NCBI GenBank assembly: GCA_012837335.1
Contig: DURM01000003.1
Location: 1-32,782 of the forward strand
Direction: 5' to 3'
DNA from: Bacillota bacterium
GTDB lineage: Bacteria > Bacillota > Limnochordia > Darwinibacteriales > DTU012
Length of the DNA stretch: 32,782 nucleotides
The notes beneath the pieces are model-generated. The model saw only the letters and a list, made by a program, of their open reading frames with translations. It had not been told where the DNA came from and did no database searches. The translations under genes and the position numbers were made by a program. This document shows positions 7,460 through 15,705 of this stretch, one piece after another. Numbering within the stretch: position 1 is the stretch's first letter; each line of letters begins with the position of its first letter.

Positions 7460-7488
7460 ATCCTACAATAAAAACAATTTGAGTTCAA
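7460..7488 (-). promoter_or_regulatory. Promoter of aroC
   Basis: On the minus strand TTGAAC (7483-7488) is followed after 17 bp by TAGGAT (7460-7465), about 29 bases before the start. It lies back to back with the tRNA-Met promoter. Confidence 0.55.
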
Positions 7489-7499
7489 CCAAAAAGCAC

Positions 7500-7528
7500 T
7501 TGACTAAAAATATCACAGTATGTATAAT
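7500..7528 (+). promoter_or_regulatory. Promoter of the tRNA-Met gene
   Basis: TTGACT (7500-7505) and a perfect TATAAT (7523-7528) are separated by exactly 17 bp. The tRNA begins 12 bases after the -10. Confidence 0.85.
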
Positions 7529-7540
7529 AAAGATTGTCAC

Positions 7541-7617
7541 GGCGGCGTAGCTCAGTTGGTCAGAGCATACGGTTCATACCCGTAGTGTCGCTGGTTCAAA
7601 TCCAGCCGCCGCTACCA
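7541..7617 (+). tRNA. tRNA-Met (CAT), elongator
   Basis: This is a complete cloverleaf of 77 nt including an encoded CCA. The acceptor arm is GGCGGCG/CGCCGCT (G1 pairs with U72), the D arm GCTC/GAGC, the anticodon stem TACGG/CCGTA with loop TTCATAC, and the T stem GCTGG/CCAGC. The paired position 1-72 and the absence of three consecutive G-C pairs in the anticodon stem exclude the initiator. The body resembles elongator Met tRNAs more than the lysidine-modified tRNA-Ile(CAT). Confidence 0.95.
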
Positions 7618-7626
7618 TATTTTGCG

Positions 7627-7661
7627 AAAAACCCTAGTATTGTACAGGGTTTTCTTTTTTT
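7627..7661 (+). terminator. Terminator of tRNA-Met
   Basis: AAAACCCT and AGGGTTTT (7628-7635 and 7646-7653) form the stem, followed by C and a run of eight T's. The T run leads straight into the TATAAT at 7662-7667. Confidence 0.85.
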
Positions 7662-7667
7662 TATAAT
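7640..7667 (+). promoter_or_regulatory. Candidate promoter upstream of spoIIE
   Basis: A perfect TATAAT at 7662-7667 follows the tRNA terminator. The best -35 is TTGTAC at 7640-7645 with a 16-bp spacer, a weak match inside the terminator loop. Transcription would start near 7674 and the leader would contain the whole inverted repeat at 7687-7735. A promoter further downstream, for example with a -10 near TATGTT at 7703-7708, is an alternative. Confidence 0.4.
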
Positions 7668-7673
7668 AGAGCA

Positions 7674-7680
7674 ATCGACA
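7674..7680 (-). promoter_or_regulatory. Possible Spo0A box (0A box)
   Basis: On the minus strand these bases read TGTCGAT, six of seven matches to the 0A-box consensus TGTCGAA. spoIIE is a classic Spo0A-activated gene, so the location is sensible. A 7-mer with one mismatch is common by chance, hence the modest score. Confidence 0.35.
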
Positions 7681-7686
7681 GATCTT

Positions 7687-7735
7687 ATCCCCTAGGTGTG
7701 ATATGTTAAACGTAATTATATCACGTCTAGGGGAT
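7687..7735 (+). promoter_or_regulatory. Long inverted repeat covering the spoIIE ribosome binding site
   Basis: Arms 7687-7704 and 7718-7735 are 18 bases each with a 13-base loop. As DNA they match at 16 of 18 positions. As RNA the two exceptions become G-U pairs, so all 18 positions can pair. The right arm contains the Shine-Dalgarno AGGGGAT of spoIIE and the first two bases of an upstream ATG at 7734. It may be a translation-controlling hairpin or a DNA operator, depending on where transcription starts. Confidence 0.6.
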
Positions 7736-7742
7736 GATTGGT

Positions 7743-9818
7743 ATGGAAAGGACCGAACCAAGCGCGCAGAATTATCGGCTGGTACCGCTGGAAGTTAAAC
7801 GGAAGCGCAGAAGCAGGATTCAACCGGTATCATTATCATTGAGAATACCGTGGATGCTGATACTGCTGGGCTTCTTTTTAAGCCGTGCCCTGTTGTTGGA
7901 CGAGCTGCTGCCTTTTGGCGTTGCATTTTTAGCAGCGGTATATCGAGGCCCTCGCCCCCGCTCCTGGTGGGCGCTTGTGAGCGTGGGTTTAGGCTACTGG
8001 TCTCTTGGGCAGGGTTCAGCGCTGTTCCCCTATTACGCTGCATCCCTCTTGGTCTGGTTGGCGGGGCGCAGCCGCAAGCTGAGGCAGAAAAATGGTTATT
8101 GGGTTTTCTGGATTTTTGTCAGTTTTTTAGGCGTTAAGGCACCCTTGGCGATCAGGTACGGTGGTGTCAGCTATCCCATGATCTGGATCACAGCCTTTAG
8201 TGAAGCTTTAATAGCCATCGCAGCTTTCAGTATGTTTTCCACATTTGTCAACAAAAACCGCACTTACGCTTTAGATAGTAGAGAGTTTCAGGCCGGACTG
8301 CTGCTGACAGCGGTATGCTTAGGGATAGACCTTGTCATCGGGCAGATGTCGCTGCGTTTAATGATCATGTTTTACTTGGTTCTGGCAGCAGCCAGGATTG
8401 GGGGAGCAGCTCTGTCCTTCATGATTGGACCGATTTTTGCCATCTTCAGTCAGCTGATCGGCCTGCCGCTGGAAATCGCTGTTTTGATTACAGGAGCAGC
8501 TGTGATTAGCGGGTTGTTGGAAAAGATCCCTTTTGGTTTATTCGCAGCTGGTTTGGCAGCGTATTTTTTGACTTACCGGATTCCGGTTGCTCCGGAAAGT
8601 GTGCAGAACTTGTTCGAACTGCTCTTGGCAGCAGCAGCGGTTTATCTCACTCCCACGCAGCATCTGCGTCAGTTAGGACGTTTAATTCCTGGGACAAGCC
8701 AGTATGTCAGTCGGCAGGCATCTCATGCTGCTCGAGCGCAGCAGATTCTAGAAGAGCGGATCAATCAATTTTCAGAAGTTTTAGATGAGTTGGCTGAAGT
8801 TCTGGAAGGCAGTCGGTTCATTGCGCAGCAGCTGAGGAGTTTAGCGCGAGTAGTAGCGCTGCTGGGAACAGAATTAAGTACTCGGGTCGAGTTTGCCGAG
8901 GCGGTTGAGGAACGGCTGTGGCAGGAAGTAAATTCGCCTGAGCTTAATGAACTGACAGTCCTGCAGACAGATGGCTGTTTTTCGATTGCCGGCCGGCGGC
9001 TCAGCCGCTGTGGCGAGCACTGGTGCGACCAGGTCGCAGCGGCCTGTTCTAATCTATTGGGGTCCAGTTTTGCGGTTGCGGAGCGCAGCTGTTTAACCAC
9101 CGGTGAATGCGGGTTTGACATTTCCAACAAAGCAAGGTATGTTGTAGATGTGAAGACAGCAAAAATCGCCCATGGACAAGTCTCGGGAGATAACAACGCT
9201 ATCTTTAATTTATCCACCAACCGGGTGGGACTTCTGATCAGCGATGGAATGGGTACCGGTGAGCGGGCTGCAAGCGACAGCCTGGCAACGGTGAGGCTTT
9301 TGGAAAAAATGATTAGGGTGGGTTATGATCCGGATTTGGCAGTTAAGGTGATCAATCAAACGCTGCTGGCCCGCAGTACTACCGATTCCTTTGCTACGAT
9401 TGATCTTGTTGTTGCAGATCTGGAGACGGGACAGCTAGAGTTTGTCAAAATTGGCGCGGCACCAAGTTTTATCAAGCGGGATCGCAGTGTTGAGGTCATT
9501 CAAAACCACGCTCTTCCCATCGGTATTCTCAATCACGTTGAGGTGGAACCGGAGCGACGCCTGCTGTATGAAGGTGACTATCTGGTCATGATTACCGACG
9601 GCATGCTGGAATTTCAGCGGGATGTAGTCAACAAGGAGCAGTGGTTATGCAATGTGCTCAGGCGGGTGGAGGATGATTTGAACTGCCAGGAGCTGGCCAG
9701 TTATCTGCTGCTTAAGAGCATCGAAGCAGCTAATGGTGCCATTTCTGATGACATGATGGTGTTGGTTGCCCGCTTACTCCGCAGCGATCCGGAAATCCAT
9801 CCGTACCAAAGGAGTTAG
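7743..9818 (+). CDS. spoIIE: Stage II sporulation protein E (PP2C-type phosphatase)
   Basis: SpoIIE is a polytopic membrane phosphatase at the asymmetric septum. It dephosphorylates SpoIIAA and so activates sigma-F in the forespore. The 691-residue product is somewhat shorter than Bacillus SpoIIE (about 827). Residues 30-320 hold roughly ten hydrophobic segments, followed by a helical regulatory region near 330-410 and a C-terminal PP2C domain. That domain has VGLLISDGMGTG with a metal-binding Asp near residue 499, and SDDMMVLVARL near the end with another. The start is ATG at 7743, nine bases after AGGGG; an ATG at 7734 overlaps the site. tilS follows after five bases, and its ribosome binding site lies inside the end of this gene. 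Confidence 0.95.
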   Translation: MERTEPSAQNYRLVPLEVKRKRRSRIQPVSLSLRIPWMLILLGFFLSRALLLDELLPFGVAFLAAVYRGPRPRSWWALVSVGLGYWSLGQGSALFPYYAASLLVWLAGRSRKLRQKNGYWVFWIFVSFLGVKAPLAIRYGGVSYPMIWITAFSEALIAIAAFSMFSTFVNKNRTYALDSREFQAGLLLTAVCLGIDLVIGQMSLRLMIMFYLVLAAARIGGAALSFMIGPIFAIFSQLIGLPLEIAVLITGAAVISGLLEKIPFGLFAAGLAAYFLTYRIPVAPESVQNLFELLLAAAAVYLTPTQHLRQLGRLIPGTSQYVSRQASHAARAQQILEERINQFSEVLDELAEVLEGSRFIAQQLRSLARVVALLGTELSTRVEFAEAVEERLWQEVNSPELNELTVLQTDGCFSIAGRRLSRCGEHWCDQVAAACSNLLGSSFAVAERSCLTTGECGFDISNKARYVVDVKTAKIAHGQVSGDNNAIFNLSTNRVGLLISDGMGTGERAASDSLATVRLLEKMIRVGYDPDLAVKVINQTLLARSTTDSFATIDLVVADLETGQLEFVKIGAAPSFIKRDRSVEVIQNHALPIGILNHVEVEPERRLLYEGDYLVMITDGMLEFQRDVVNKEQWLCNVLRRVEDDLNCQELASYLLLKSIEAANGAISDDMMVLVARLLRSDPEIHPYQRS

Positions 9819-9823
9819 CTTAA

Positions 9824-11212
9824 GTGAGTTATGATTTGTTCCCTGAGTTTACTGCATATATTCAGGCCCGGCAGCTGCTCAAACCTGGTGACAGGGTTCT
9901 CGTGGCAGTCAGCAGCGGGCCTGATTCTATGGCTTTACTGCATCTGCTCCAGCGCATGTCCGATGTTGAGCTGGGCGTTTTTCATCTTAACCACAAATTG
10001 CGGGCTGAAGCAGATGAAGAAGCGGACTATGTAGCTGCATATGCCGATAAGTTGGGTCTGCCTGTTTTTATCTATGAGCATGATGTCAACCGCTATGCCC
10101 GGGAACACCGTCTGTCGGTGGAAGCAGGTGCCCGAAAGGTGCGCTATCAGCTGATGCGGGAGTGCATGGAGCACAATGGCTACACCAAGACCGCCCTCGG
10201 GCACCATCGGGATGATCAGGCTGAAACTGTGCTGATGCACTTAATACGCGGCACCGGATTGGCAGGCCTGGGGGGGATGAAGCCGGTGAGAGACTGCTAT
10301 ATTCGTCCTCTGCTGCCGTTTGCACGCCGGGAGATTATGGAGTACTGCCATGAATTTGGTATTAAATATTACCATGACCAAACTAACTTCAGCCCTGAAT
10401 ATGGCCGCAATAAGCTGCGCCTCGAATTAATTCCATTAGTTGAAGCTGAATATAATCCCAAGTTTAGAGAACATCTGGCACAGCTGGCGGAGATTGTGCA
10501 GGCAGATGAGGATGTAATGAAGGCTCAGACCGACCGACTGATGCAGCAGCTGACTTTTTACCGCCATGGCGTGCTGATGCTTCCCAGGCGGGAGTTTGCC
10601 CAGCTTTCTTTGGCGTTTCAGCGCCGTTTGCTGCAGACCTGTATTGCTCAAGCTGGGCAGAGTGTGAACTGGATTGCATTTGAGCAGATTGAAAGGCTGC
10701 GCGCCCAAATTTTAAGTGGAAACCACTTTACGTGTGAATTACCCTTAATAACCGTGCTGGGAGAGCCGAATATTATAGTGTTCGGAAGACCGCAGCTTCC
10801 CGCTTGGGAAGAGCAGGAGCTGCCAGTTCCCGGTGAGATTACAGCAGGACAATACCGGATAAAAACTGAAATTTTACCATATCATGAAGACTGCGCGCTA
10901 GGTGAGGAAGGAGAAGATTTTGATCTCGATCAGCTGAGTCTGCCTCTAACTGTTCGCCGGCGCCGACCGGGCGACCGGATGCAGGTTTTCGGGCAGACTG
11001 GTTTAAAGAAAATCAAAGATCTGCTGATCGAGGCCAAGCTTCCGCGCTATCTGCGGGATTATCTTCCCATAATTTGTGATCAGAAGGACGCTATCTGGGT
11101 GTGTGGTGTCAGAAGAAGTGAGAAGGGGCGGATCACTCCGGAAAGCCGGAGGGTTTTACGGATAAAATTAGAGGTTGTGAATGATTGCCATGATGATCGG
11201 CCTATGATATAA
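9824..11212 (+). CDS. tilS: tRNA(Ile)-lysidine synthase
   Basis: TilS converts C34 of tRNA-Ile(CAU) to lysidine with ATP, changing both its codon and amino-acid identity. The 462-residue product has the N-type ATP pyrophosphatase loop as VAVSSGPDSMALLH (residues 27-40; SSGPDS instead of the usual SGGxDS). GHHRDDQAETVLMHLIRGTG follows in the catalytic domain. The C-terminal tRNA-binding domain contains RRRRPGDRM and KKIKDLLIEAKLPRYLRD. The start is GTG at 9824, nine bases after GGAG. In many Firmicutes hpt lies between tilS and ftsH; here it is absent. The stop codon overlaps the -10 element of the ftsH promoter. Confidence 0.96.
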   Translation: MSYDLFPEFTAYIQARQLLKPGDRVLVAVSSGPDSMALLHLLQRMSDVELGVFHLNHKLRAEADEEADYVAAYADKLGLPVFIYEHDVNRYAREHRLSVEAGARKVRYQLMRECMEHNGYTKTALGHHRDDQAETVLMHLIRGTGLAGLGGMKPVRDCYIRPLLPFARREIMEYCHEFGIKYYHDQTNFSPEYGRNKLRLELIPLVEAEYNPKFREHLAQLAEIVQADEDVMKAQTDRLMQQLTFYRHGVLMLPRREFAQLSLAFQRRLLQTCIAQAGQSVNWIAFEQIERLRAQILSGNHFTCELPLITVLGEPNIIVFGRPQLPAWEEQELPVPGEITAGQYRIKTEILPYHEDCALGEEGEDFDLDQLSLPLTVRRRRPGDRMQVFGQTGLKKIKDLLIEAKLPRYLRDYLPIICDQKDAIWVCGVRRSEKGRITPESRRVLRIKLEVVNDCHDDRPMI

Positions 11213-11213
11213 T
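11185..11213 (+). promoter_or_regulatory. Promoter of ftsH, inside the end of tilS
   Basis: TTGCCA (11185-11190) and a perfect TATAAT (11208-11213) are 17 bp apart. The -10 contains the tilS stop codon. It would give a leader of about 70 bases before ftsH. A TTGACA at 11238-11243 has no -10 at the right distance. Confidence 0.6.
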
Positions 11214-11291
11214 AAATAAACATGAGTAGTATCAAAGTTGACACACTTCGAGATGCTGCTGCGGTAGGGACAGTTGGAAGGAGGTCGTATT

Positions 11292-13229
11292 TTGCATAAA
11301 ATATTACGACAGATTAGTCTTTATCTGCTGATTACCATTATTCTTGTGATGGTTATCCAGGGTATGTATCAGTCTGTTGATCCTGTAAGGCAGTTGACTT
11401 ATAGTGAGCTGAACGCCTACATTCGAGGAAATAGTGTATTAAAGGCAGTATTAATCGGTGACCAGAGTATTCAGGGATTACTGAAGGACGGAACAAAATT
11501 CCAGTCGATGGTTCCAGTAGGCAAAATGGCAGAGATCAGCGATCTGCTGATTGAGCAGAATGTAGAGATTGAAGCTCAGGCTCCTCAGGGAACATCCTGG
11601 TGGGTGGCTCTGCTTCCGAACATTATTACCTTAATAGTGTTTATTGGTATCTGGTTGTTTATTCTTAATCAGATGCAGGGCGGCAATAATCGAGCGATGT
11701 CTTTTGGTAAGAGCCGCGCCAGGCTTCATACCGAGGATAAAATCCGGATCACCTTTAACGATGTAGCTGGTGTGGATGAGGCCAAGCAGGAGCTTGTTGA
11801 AATTGTTGAGTTTCTTAAACAGCCGAAGAAGTTTGCTGATTTAGGTGCAAAGATTCCTAAGGGTGTGCTGTTAATTGGACCACCGGGAACCGGAAAAACT
11901 CTGCTGGCAAGAGCAGTAGCAGGTGAAGCAGGGGTACCGTTTTTCAGTATCAGCGGTTCCGAGTTTGTGGAGATGTTCGTGGGTGTGGGAGCCTCCCGTG
12001 TTCGCGACCTATTCGACACAGCTAAGAAAAATGCACCCTGTTTAATCTTTATTGACGAATTAGACGCTGTGGGCAGGCAGCGGGGTGCCGGTCTTGGCGG
12101 CGGCCATGATGAGCGGGAGCAGACCTTGAATCAGCTCTTAGTTGAGATGGATGGATTCGAGACTAACTCCGGGATCATCGTGATGGCAGCAACTAACCGA
12201 GCTGATGTCTTGGATCCGGCTCTGCTGCGTCCGGGACGTTTTGACCGGAAAGTTGTAGTGGATCGCCCAGATCTGGTCGGCCGCGAAGAAATCTTGAAGA
12301 TTCACGCCCGCAACAAACCGCTTCACGGTGTAGATTTGAAAGTTCTAGCCAGACGGACACCCGGGTTTGCCGGTGCCGATCTGGAAAATTTGCTGAATGA
12401 AGCTGCTATTTTGGCAGCCCGCAAAGGCCAGAAAAAGATTACGATGCTTGAGTGTGAAGAAGCGATTGACCGGGTAATTATGGGTCCGGAAAAGAAAAAG
12501 CGTGTGCTTACCGAAGAAGATATGGAAGTATTTGCCTATCATGAAGCAGGACACGCTGTTGTTTCTTACTTCCTGCCCAATTCTGATCCGGTTCATAAAG
12601 TGAGCATTATCGGTCGCGGTCAAGCCGGAGGCTATACGATGTACCTGCCGGAGACTGAGCGCTATGTGATGACCAAGTCCAAGCTTTTAGATGAGCTTAC
12701 TAATATGCTGGGTGGACGCGCGGCTGAAATCCTAGCATTTAATGAGTACAGCACAGGTGCCCAAAATGATTTGGAACGGGTGACAAGGATTGCGCGTAAG
12801 ATGGTAATGGAATGGGGAATGAGTGAAAAACTCGGTCCTCTCACCTTCGGCCATCCAGGCGGTGAAGATCTGGTCTTTTTAGGCCGGGACATTTCCCGCG
12901 ACCGCAACTTCAGTGAAGAAGTAGCGGCAGCAATCGACAGCGAAGTTCGCAGTATTATCGAGAGCTGCTACCAAAGAGCGCTTGACGTACTGACCGAAAA
13001 TCGCGACCGCTTAGATGCAGTCGTTGCAGTGCTTAAAGAAAAAGAAACAATAGACCACGAAGAATTTATGGCAATTATGGAAGGACGCGAGCTTCCTGAA
13101 CCAAAAGCGGAAGCTGATGAAAAACCTGTTCAAAAACAGGTCGCAGCTATTCAGGAGCAGGAAGAGGAAGATAAGAAGCGGGAACCCATCATTAAGACTA
13201 AACAGGAGCCAGTAGTCGGCATCGAGTAA
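11292..13229 (+). CDS. ftsH: ATP-dependent zinc metalloprotease FtsH
   Basis: FtsH is a hexameric membrane AAA+ protease that degrades misfolded membrane proteins and regulatory substrates. The 645-residue product is typical. Two transmembrane segments at about residues 8-25 and 104-124 flank an extracytoplasmic domain. The AAA module carries Walker A GPPGTGKT near residue 196, Walker [12 protein letters not shown], and the second region of homology ending LLRPGRFDR. The zinc site HEAGH lies at about residues 417-421. The C-terminal tail is charged and variable. The start is TTG at 11292, six bases after AAGGAGGT. Its promoter overlaps the tilS stop codon. In Bacillus, FtsH is needed for Spo0A activation, which fits its place next to spoIIE. 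Confidence 0.97.
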   Translation: MHKILRQISLYLLITIILVMVIQGMYQSVDPVRQLTYSELNAYIRGNSVLKAVLIGDQSIQGLLKDGTKFQSMVPVGKMAEISDLLIEQNVEIEAQAPQGTSWWVALLPNIITLIVFIGIWLFILNQMQGGNNRAMSFGKSRARLHTEDKIRITFNDVAGVDEAKQELVEIVEFLKQPKKFADLGAKIPKGVLLIGPPGTGKTLLARAVAGEAGVPFFSISGSEFVEMFVGVGASRVRDLFDTAKKNAPCLIFIDELDAVGRQRGAGLGGGHDEREQTLNQLLVEMDGFETNSGIIVMAATNRADVLDPALLRPGRFDRKVVVDRPDLVGREEILKIHARNKPLHGVDLKVLARRTPGFAGADLENLLNEAAILAARKGQKKITMLECEEAIDRVIMGPEKKKRVLTEEDMEVFAYHEAGHAVVSYFLPNSDPVHKVSIIGRGQAGGYTMYLPETERYVMTKSKLLDELTNMLGGRAAEILAFNEYSTGAQNDLERVTRIARKMVMEWGMSEKLGPLTFGHPGGEDLVFLGRDISRDRNFSEEVAAAIDSEVRSIIESCYQRALDVLTENRDRLDAVVAVLKEKETIDHEEFMAIMEGRELPEPKAEADEKPVQKQVAAIQEQEEEDKKREPIIKTKQEPVVGIE

Positions 13230-13234
13230 ATTGA

Positions 13235-13261
13235 TCCTAGTCCTTATAATAAGGACTAGGA
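13235..13261 (+). terminator. 12-bp hairpin after ftsH
   Basis: Arms 13235-13246 and 13250-13261 are perfect complements with a 3-nt loop. The following bases ATTTACATA give only a poor T tract. It may be a weak terminator or an mRNA 3'-end stabiliser between ftsH and folB. Confidence 0.5.
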
Positions 13262-13303
13262 ATTTACATACTAAGTTTGCAGGTCTATTAAGGAGGTAGT
13301 GCA

Positions 13304-13654
13304 GTGTCGGATAAAATTGTATTGAAAAACATGCGCTTTTATGGGTACCATGGTGCTTTTGACGTGGAAAGAGAACTAGGCCAGAAGTTTGCTGTTGATC
13401 TAGAAGTTTACACTGATCTGCGGAATATTCATGACGACACCGAACTATCCTTCAATTATGTAGATGCGTATACAATGATTAAGGATATCGTGGAAGAGCA
13501 GGAATTCAATCTGGTTGAGACTCTGGCTGAGGAAATTGCTGAGCAGATTCTGTCTGCTTACGATGTCGAGAAGGTTGTCGTAAGGGTGCGCAAAAGCCAA
13601 GTACCGGTAGGCGGAAGTGTGGATTACTTGGAAGTTGAAATAACTCGCCCGTAG
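13304..13654 (+). CDS. folB: Dihydroneopterin aldolase
   Basis: FolB cleaves 7,8-dihydroneopterin to 6-hydroxymethyl-dihydropterin and glycolaldehyde in folate synthesis. The 116-residue product has family signatures GYHGAFDVERELGQKF near residue 14, LVETLAEEIA near residue 67, and VRVRKSQVPVGG near residue 94 with the catalytic Lys. The start is GTG at 13304, about six bases after AAGGAGGT. The rest of the folate pathway (folK, folP) is not adjacent, which is unusual because folB and folK are often neighbours. Confidence 0.94.
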   Translation: MSDKIVLKNMRFYGYHGAFDVERELGQKFAVDLEVYTDLRNIHDDTELSFNYVDAYTMIKDIVEEQEFNLVETLAEEIAEQILSAYDVEKVVVRVRKSQVPVGGSVDYLEVEITRP

Positions 13655-13674
13655 TGAGTATAAAAGTATAAAAT

Positions 13675-13710
13675 AAGACCCGAGCTGGAACAATCCAGTC
13701 CGGGTCTTTT
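13675..13710. terminator. Bidirectional terminator between folB and the Na/Pi gene
   Basis: AAGACCCG (13675-13682) pairs with CGGGTCTT (13701-13708), and CTGG/CCAG extends the stem inside. T's follow on the plus strand and an AT-rich ATTTTATACTTTT follows on the minus strand. It serves the convergent folB and cotransporter genes. Confidence 0.85.
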
Positions 13711-13726
13711 CTTGTGTTCTTATTTG

Positions 13727-15346
13727 CTACTCAGTATCGGGCACGAGCAGTGCTCCGGTAACTGCTTCTGCTAAGTTGGTTCCGTGGTCGGCTACCCGCT
13801 CAAGGGTGCTGATGACATCTAAGTAAAGTACTCCTGCCTCCGGATGGCATTTGCCTTCGTTGAGGCGCCTGATGTGAGAATCACGGAATTCTTTTTCCAT
13901 GCGGTCAACTTCATCGTCCTCTGCAATTAGATTCTCAGCGGCTTTAACCTTCTCGGTACGAAGGACTTCAATTGCCCGCGCGTAGATCGATTCTACTTTG
14001 GCAAACATGGTCTGCAGTTCTTCGACAGCAGTGTCGCTTAACTTGACATAGTGCTTGCTTTTGGCCTGTGCCAGCTCCACGATATTTGTGGACAAGTCCG
14101 CTACTCGCTCTACATCATGAGCTGAGTGGATTAAACTGGTAATTTTCTGGTGCTGCTTGGGTGTCCAGGGGTTATCGGCTGCAGCTGTAAGGTAAGATAC
14201 GATTTCTCTTTCCAGCTTATTTATTGTTTCCTCTTTGACCAGCACACTTTCCATCAAGTCCTGATCACCAGTCAGGAACGACTGGAATGATTCGTTCAGC
14301 ATTTCCAAGGATATGTCGCACATTCTTAATGTTTCTCTGGTAGCAGCGATAATTGCTGCTGGAGTGTGTAAAATATTGCGGTCCAAAAACTGGGGTTTGG
14401 TACCTGGACCGTAGTCTTCTCCCGGTATAATTCGCTCAATAAGTGCAACAAATTGATTGATAAACGGGAAGAGCAAAACTGTGTTGGTTACATTAAAGAT
14501 TGTGTGCGCATTCGCAAGCTGGCGAGCAACAGTTGATCCGGTGTGAGCCACAATCGATGCAAATGGCTTAATCAGGACAAGGAACAAAACTGCTCCAAAA
14601 AAGTTAAACATCACATGAGCAACTGCGGCCCGTTTTGCGGTAACACTAGTTCCAATTGATGCCAGCAGTGCGGTAATGCAGGTGCCGATATTAGCGCCAA
14701 GCGTTAGTGCAATACCAGAAGGTAAATCGATTAGTCCCTGCAGACTTAAGGCAATGGCAACACCGGTGGTTGCACTGCTGCTTTGGATGATCAGGGTGAA
14801 AAGAGCTCCAGCCAGAACTCCTAACAATGGATTCTGCCCAAATCTGACGAGCATATTGATGAAAGGTTCATATTCCCTGAGGGGAGCGATACTGCCGCTC
14901 ATGATTTCCATACCGTAGAACAGCATTCCAAATCCAAGAATTCCTAGACCAATGTTCTGCACTGTCTTTCTGCGGCTGAGGAAATTGAGAATTGCCCCGA
15001 TACCTATCAACGGCAGCGCAATATCAGTGATTTTAAATGCAACAATCTGCGCTGTAATCGTAGTACCAATATTGGCTCCCATAATCGTGCCGACTGCCTG
15101 CGTCAGATTCATCAGACCTGCGTTGACGAAACCGACAACCATGACTGTTGTCGAACTGCTGGATTGGACAATCATCGTGGCTAGGGCACCTGTTAGAATA
15201 GCGATAGTTGGACGAGACGTGAATAATTCCAGAATTCGTTTCAGCTTATCGCCTGCAGCGTTCTGCATGCCTTCGGCCATCTTGGCAATTCCAAAAAGAA
15301 AAAGGCCAAGGCCTCCCAGCAGCTGTAATGCGATTGTTATACTCAT
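13727..15346 (-). CDS. Na/Pi cotransporter family protein with C-terminal PhoU domain
   Basis: This is a predicted inner-membrane sodium-dependent phosphate transporter of the PF02690 type, 539 residues. The two inverted membrane repeats each carry the QSSS signature: QSSSSTTVM near residue 62 and QSSSATTG near residue 188. Eight or more hydrophobic segments occupy residues 1-310. The C-terminal 200 residues are helical and PhoU-like, with HDVERVADLSTN and ERVADHGTNLAE. The start is ATG at 15344-15346 behind GAGGTAGG; the frame extends 22 codons further without support. It has its own promoter and terminator. No pst or pho gene is next to it. Direction and substrate are inferred from family only. 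Confidence 0.9.
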   Translation of the reverse strand: MSITIALQLLGGLGLFLFGIAKMAEGMQNAAGDKLKRILELFTSRPTIAILTGALATMIVQSSSSTTVMVVGFVNAGLMNLTQAVGTIMGANIGTTITAQIVAFKITDIALPLIGIGAILNFLSRRKTVQNIGLGILGFGMLFYGMEIMSGSIAPLREYEPFINMLVRFGQNPLLGVLAGALFTLIIQSSSATTGVAIALSLQGLIDLPSGIALTLGANIGTCITALLASIGTSVTAKRAAVAHVMFNFFGAVLFLVLIKPFASIVAHTGSTVARQLANAHTIFNVTNTVLLFPFINQFVALIERIIPGEDYGPGTKPQFLDRNILHTPAAIIAATRETLRMCDISLEMLNESFQSFLTGDQDLMESVLVKEETINKLEREIVSYLTAAADNPWTPKQHQKITSLIHSAHDVERVADLSTNIVELAQAKSKHYVKLSDTAVEELQTMFAKVESIYARAIEVLRTEKVKAAENLIAEDDEVDRMEKEFRDSHIRRLNEGKCHPEAGVLYLDVISTLERVADHGTNLAEAVTGALLVPDTE

Positions 15347-15426
15347 GAACCTACCTCGCTTCCTTAAAAAGTCCACGTGGTAGATTCGGCAACTTATGGT
15401 TAATTCCTGCAAAATATGGTGTCACC

Positions 15427-15456
15427 TTTATAAACTCCCAGAAAAAATTCTGTAAA
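15427..15456 (-). promoter_or_regulatory. Promoter of the Na/Pi gene
   Basis: On the minus strand TTTACA (15451-15456) is followed after 18 bp by TATAAA (15427-15432). CAGAA/TTCTG (15439-15443 and 15448-15452) forms a small dyad that touches the -35, a possible operator. Confidence 0.45.
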
Positions 15457-15472
15457 ATCTTAAGATAAATTA

Positions 15473-15616
15473 TTAATTCACACTCTGAGAATACCTGAGA
15501 TATGCTTCTTTAAGGGTTTTCATGCCCCGCTTTTTGGCTTGCGGATCAAGTTTTGGCTCTTGAGCGATAGCGGTAATTGCCTTTTTGATCATCTCCAGTT
15601 TTTCCTGCTTGGTCAT
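15473..15616 (-). CDS. Small helical protein of unknown function (47 aa)
   Basis: ATG at 15614-15616 is preceded on the minus strand by GGAGG with an 8-base spacer, and the frame runs 47 codons to TAA at 15473-15475. The product begins MTKQEKLEMIKKAITAIAQE. It is rich in Lys, Glu and Ala and looks like two short amphipathic helices, with no signal peptide or membrane segment. I do not recognise a family. It lies 89 bases downstream of spmB on the same strand, so it may be cotranscribed with spmA-spmB. A small charged protein would not be unusual among spore genes. Confidence 0.65.
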   Translation of the reverse strand: MTKQEKLEMIKKAITAIAQEPKLDPQAKKRGMKTLKEAYLRYSQSVN

Positions 15617-15705
15617 TTTTCATACCTCCGCTGTTAATTCTAGTAAAAGTATGTGCGGACAGGCCCGGTTTTATTCCAAATTGTTCCATTTTTATTGCGT
15701 ATTAT

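Noticed and set aside
7541-7617. tRNA-Ile(CAT), suggested by tilS nearby
   Set aside because: The acceptor stem and body match elongator Met tRNAs better than tRNA-Ile2, and tilS is next to spoIIE and ftsH in Firmicutes for other reasons.
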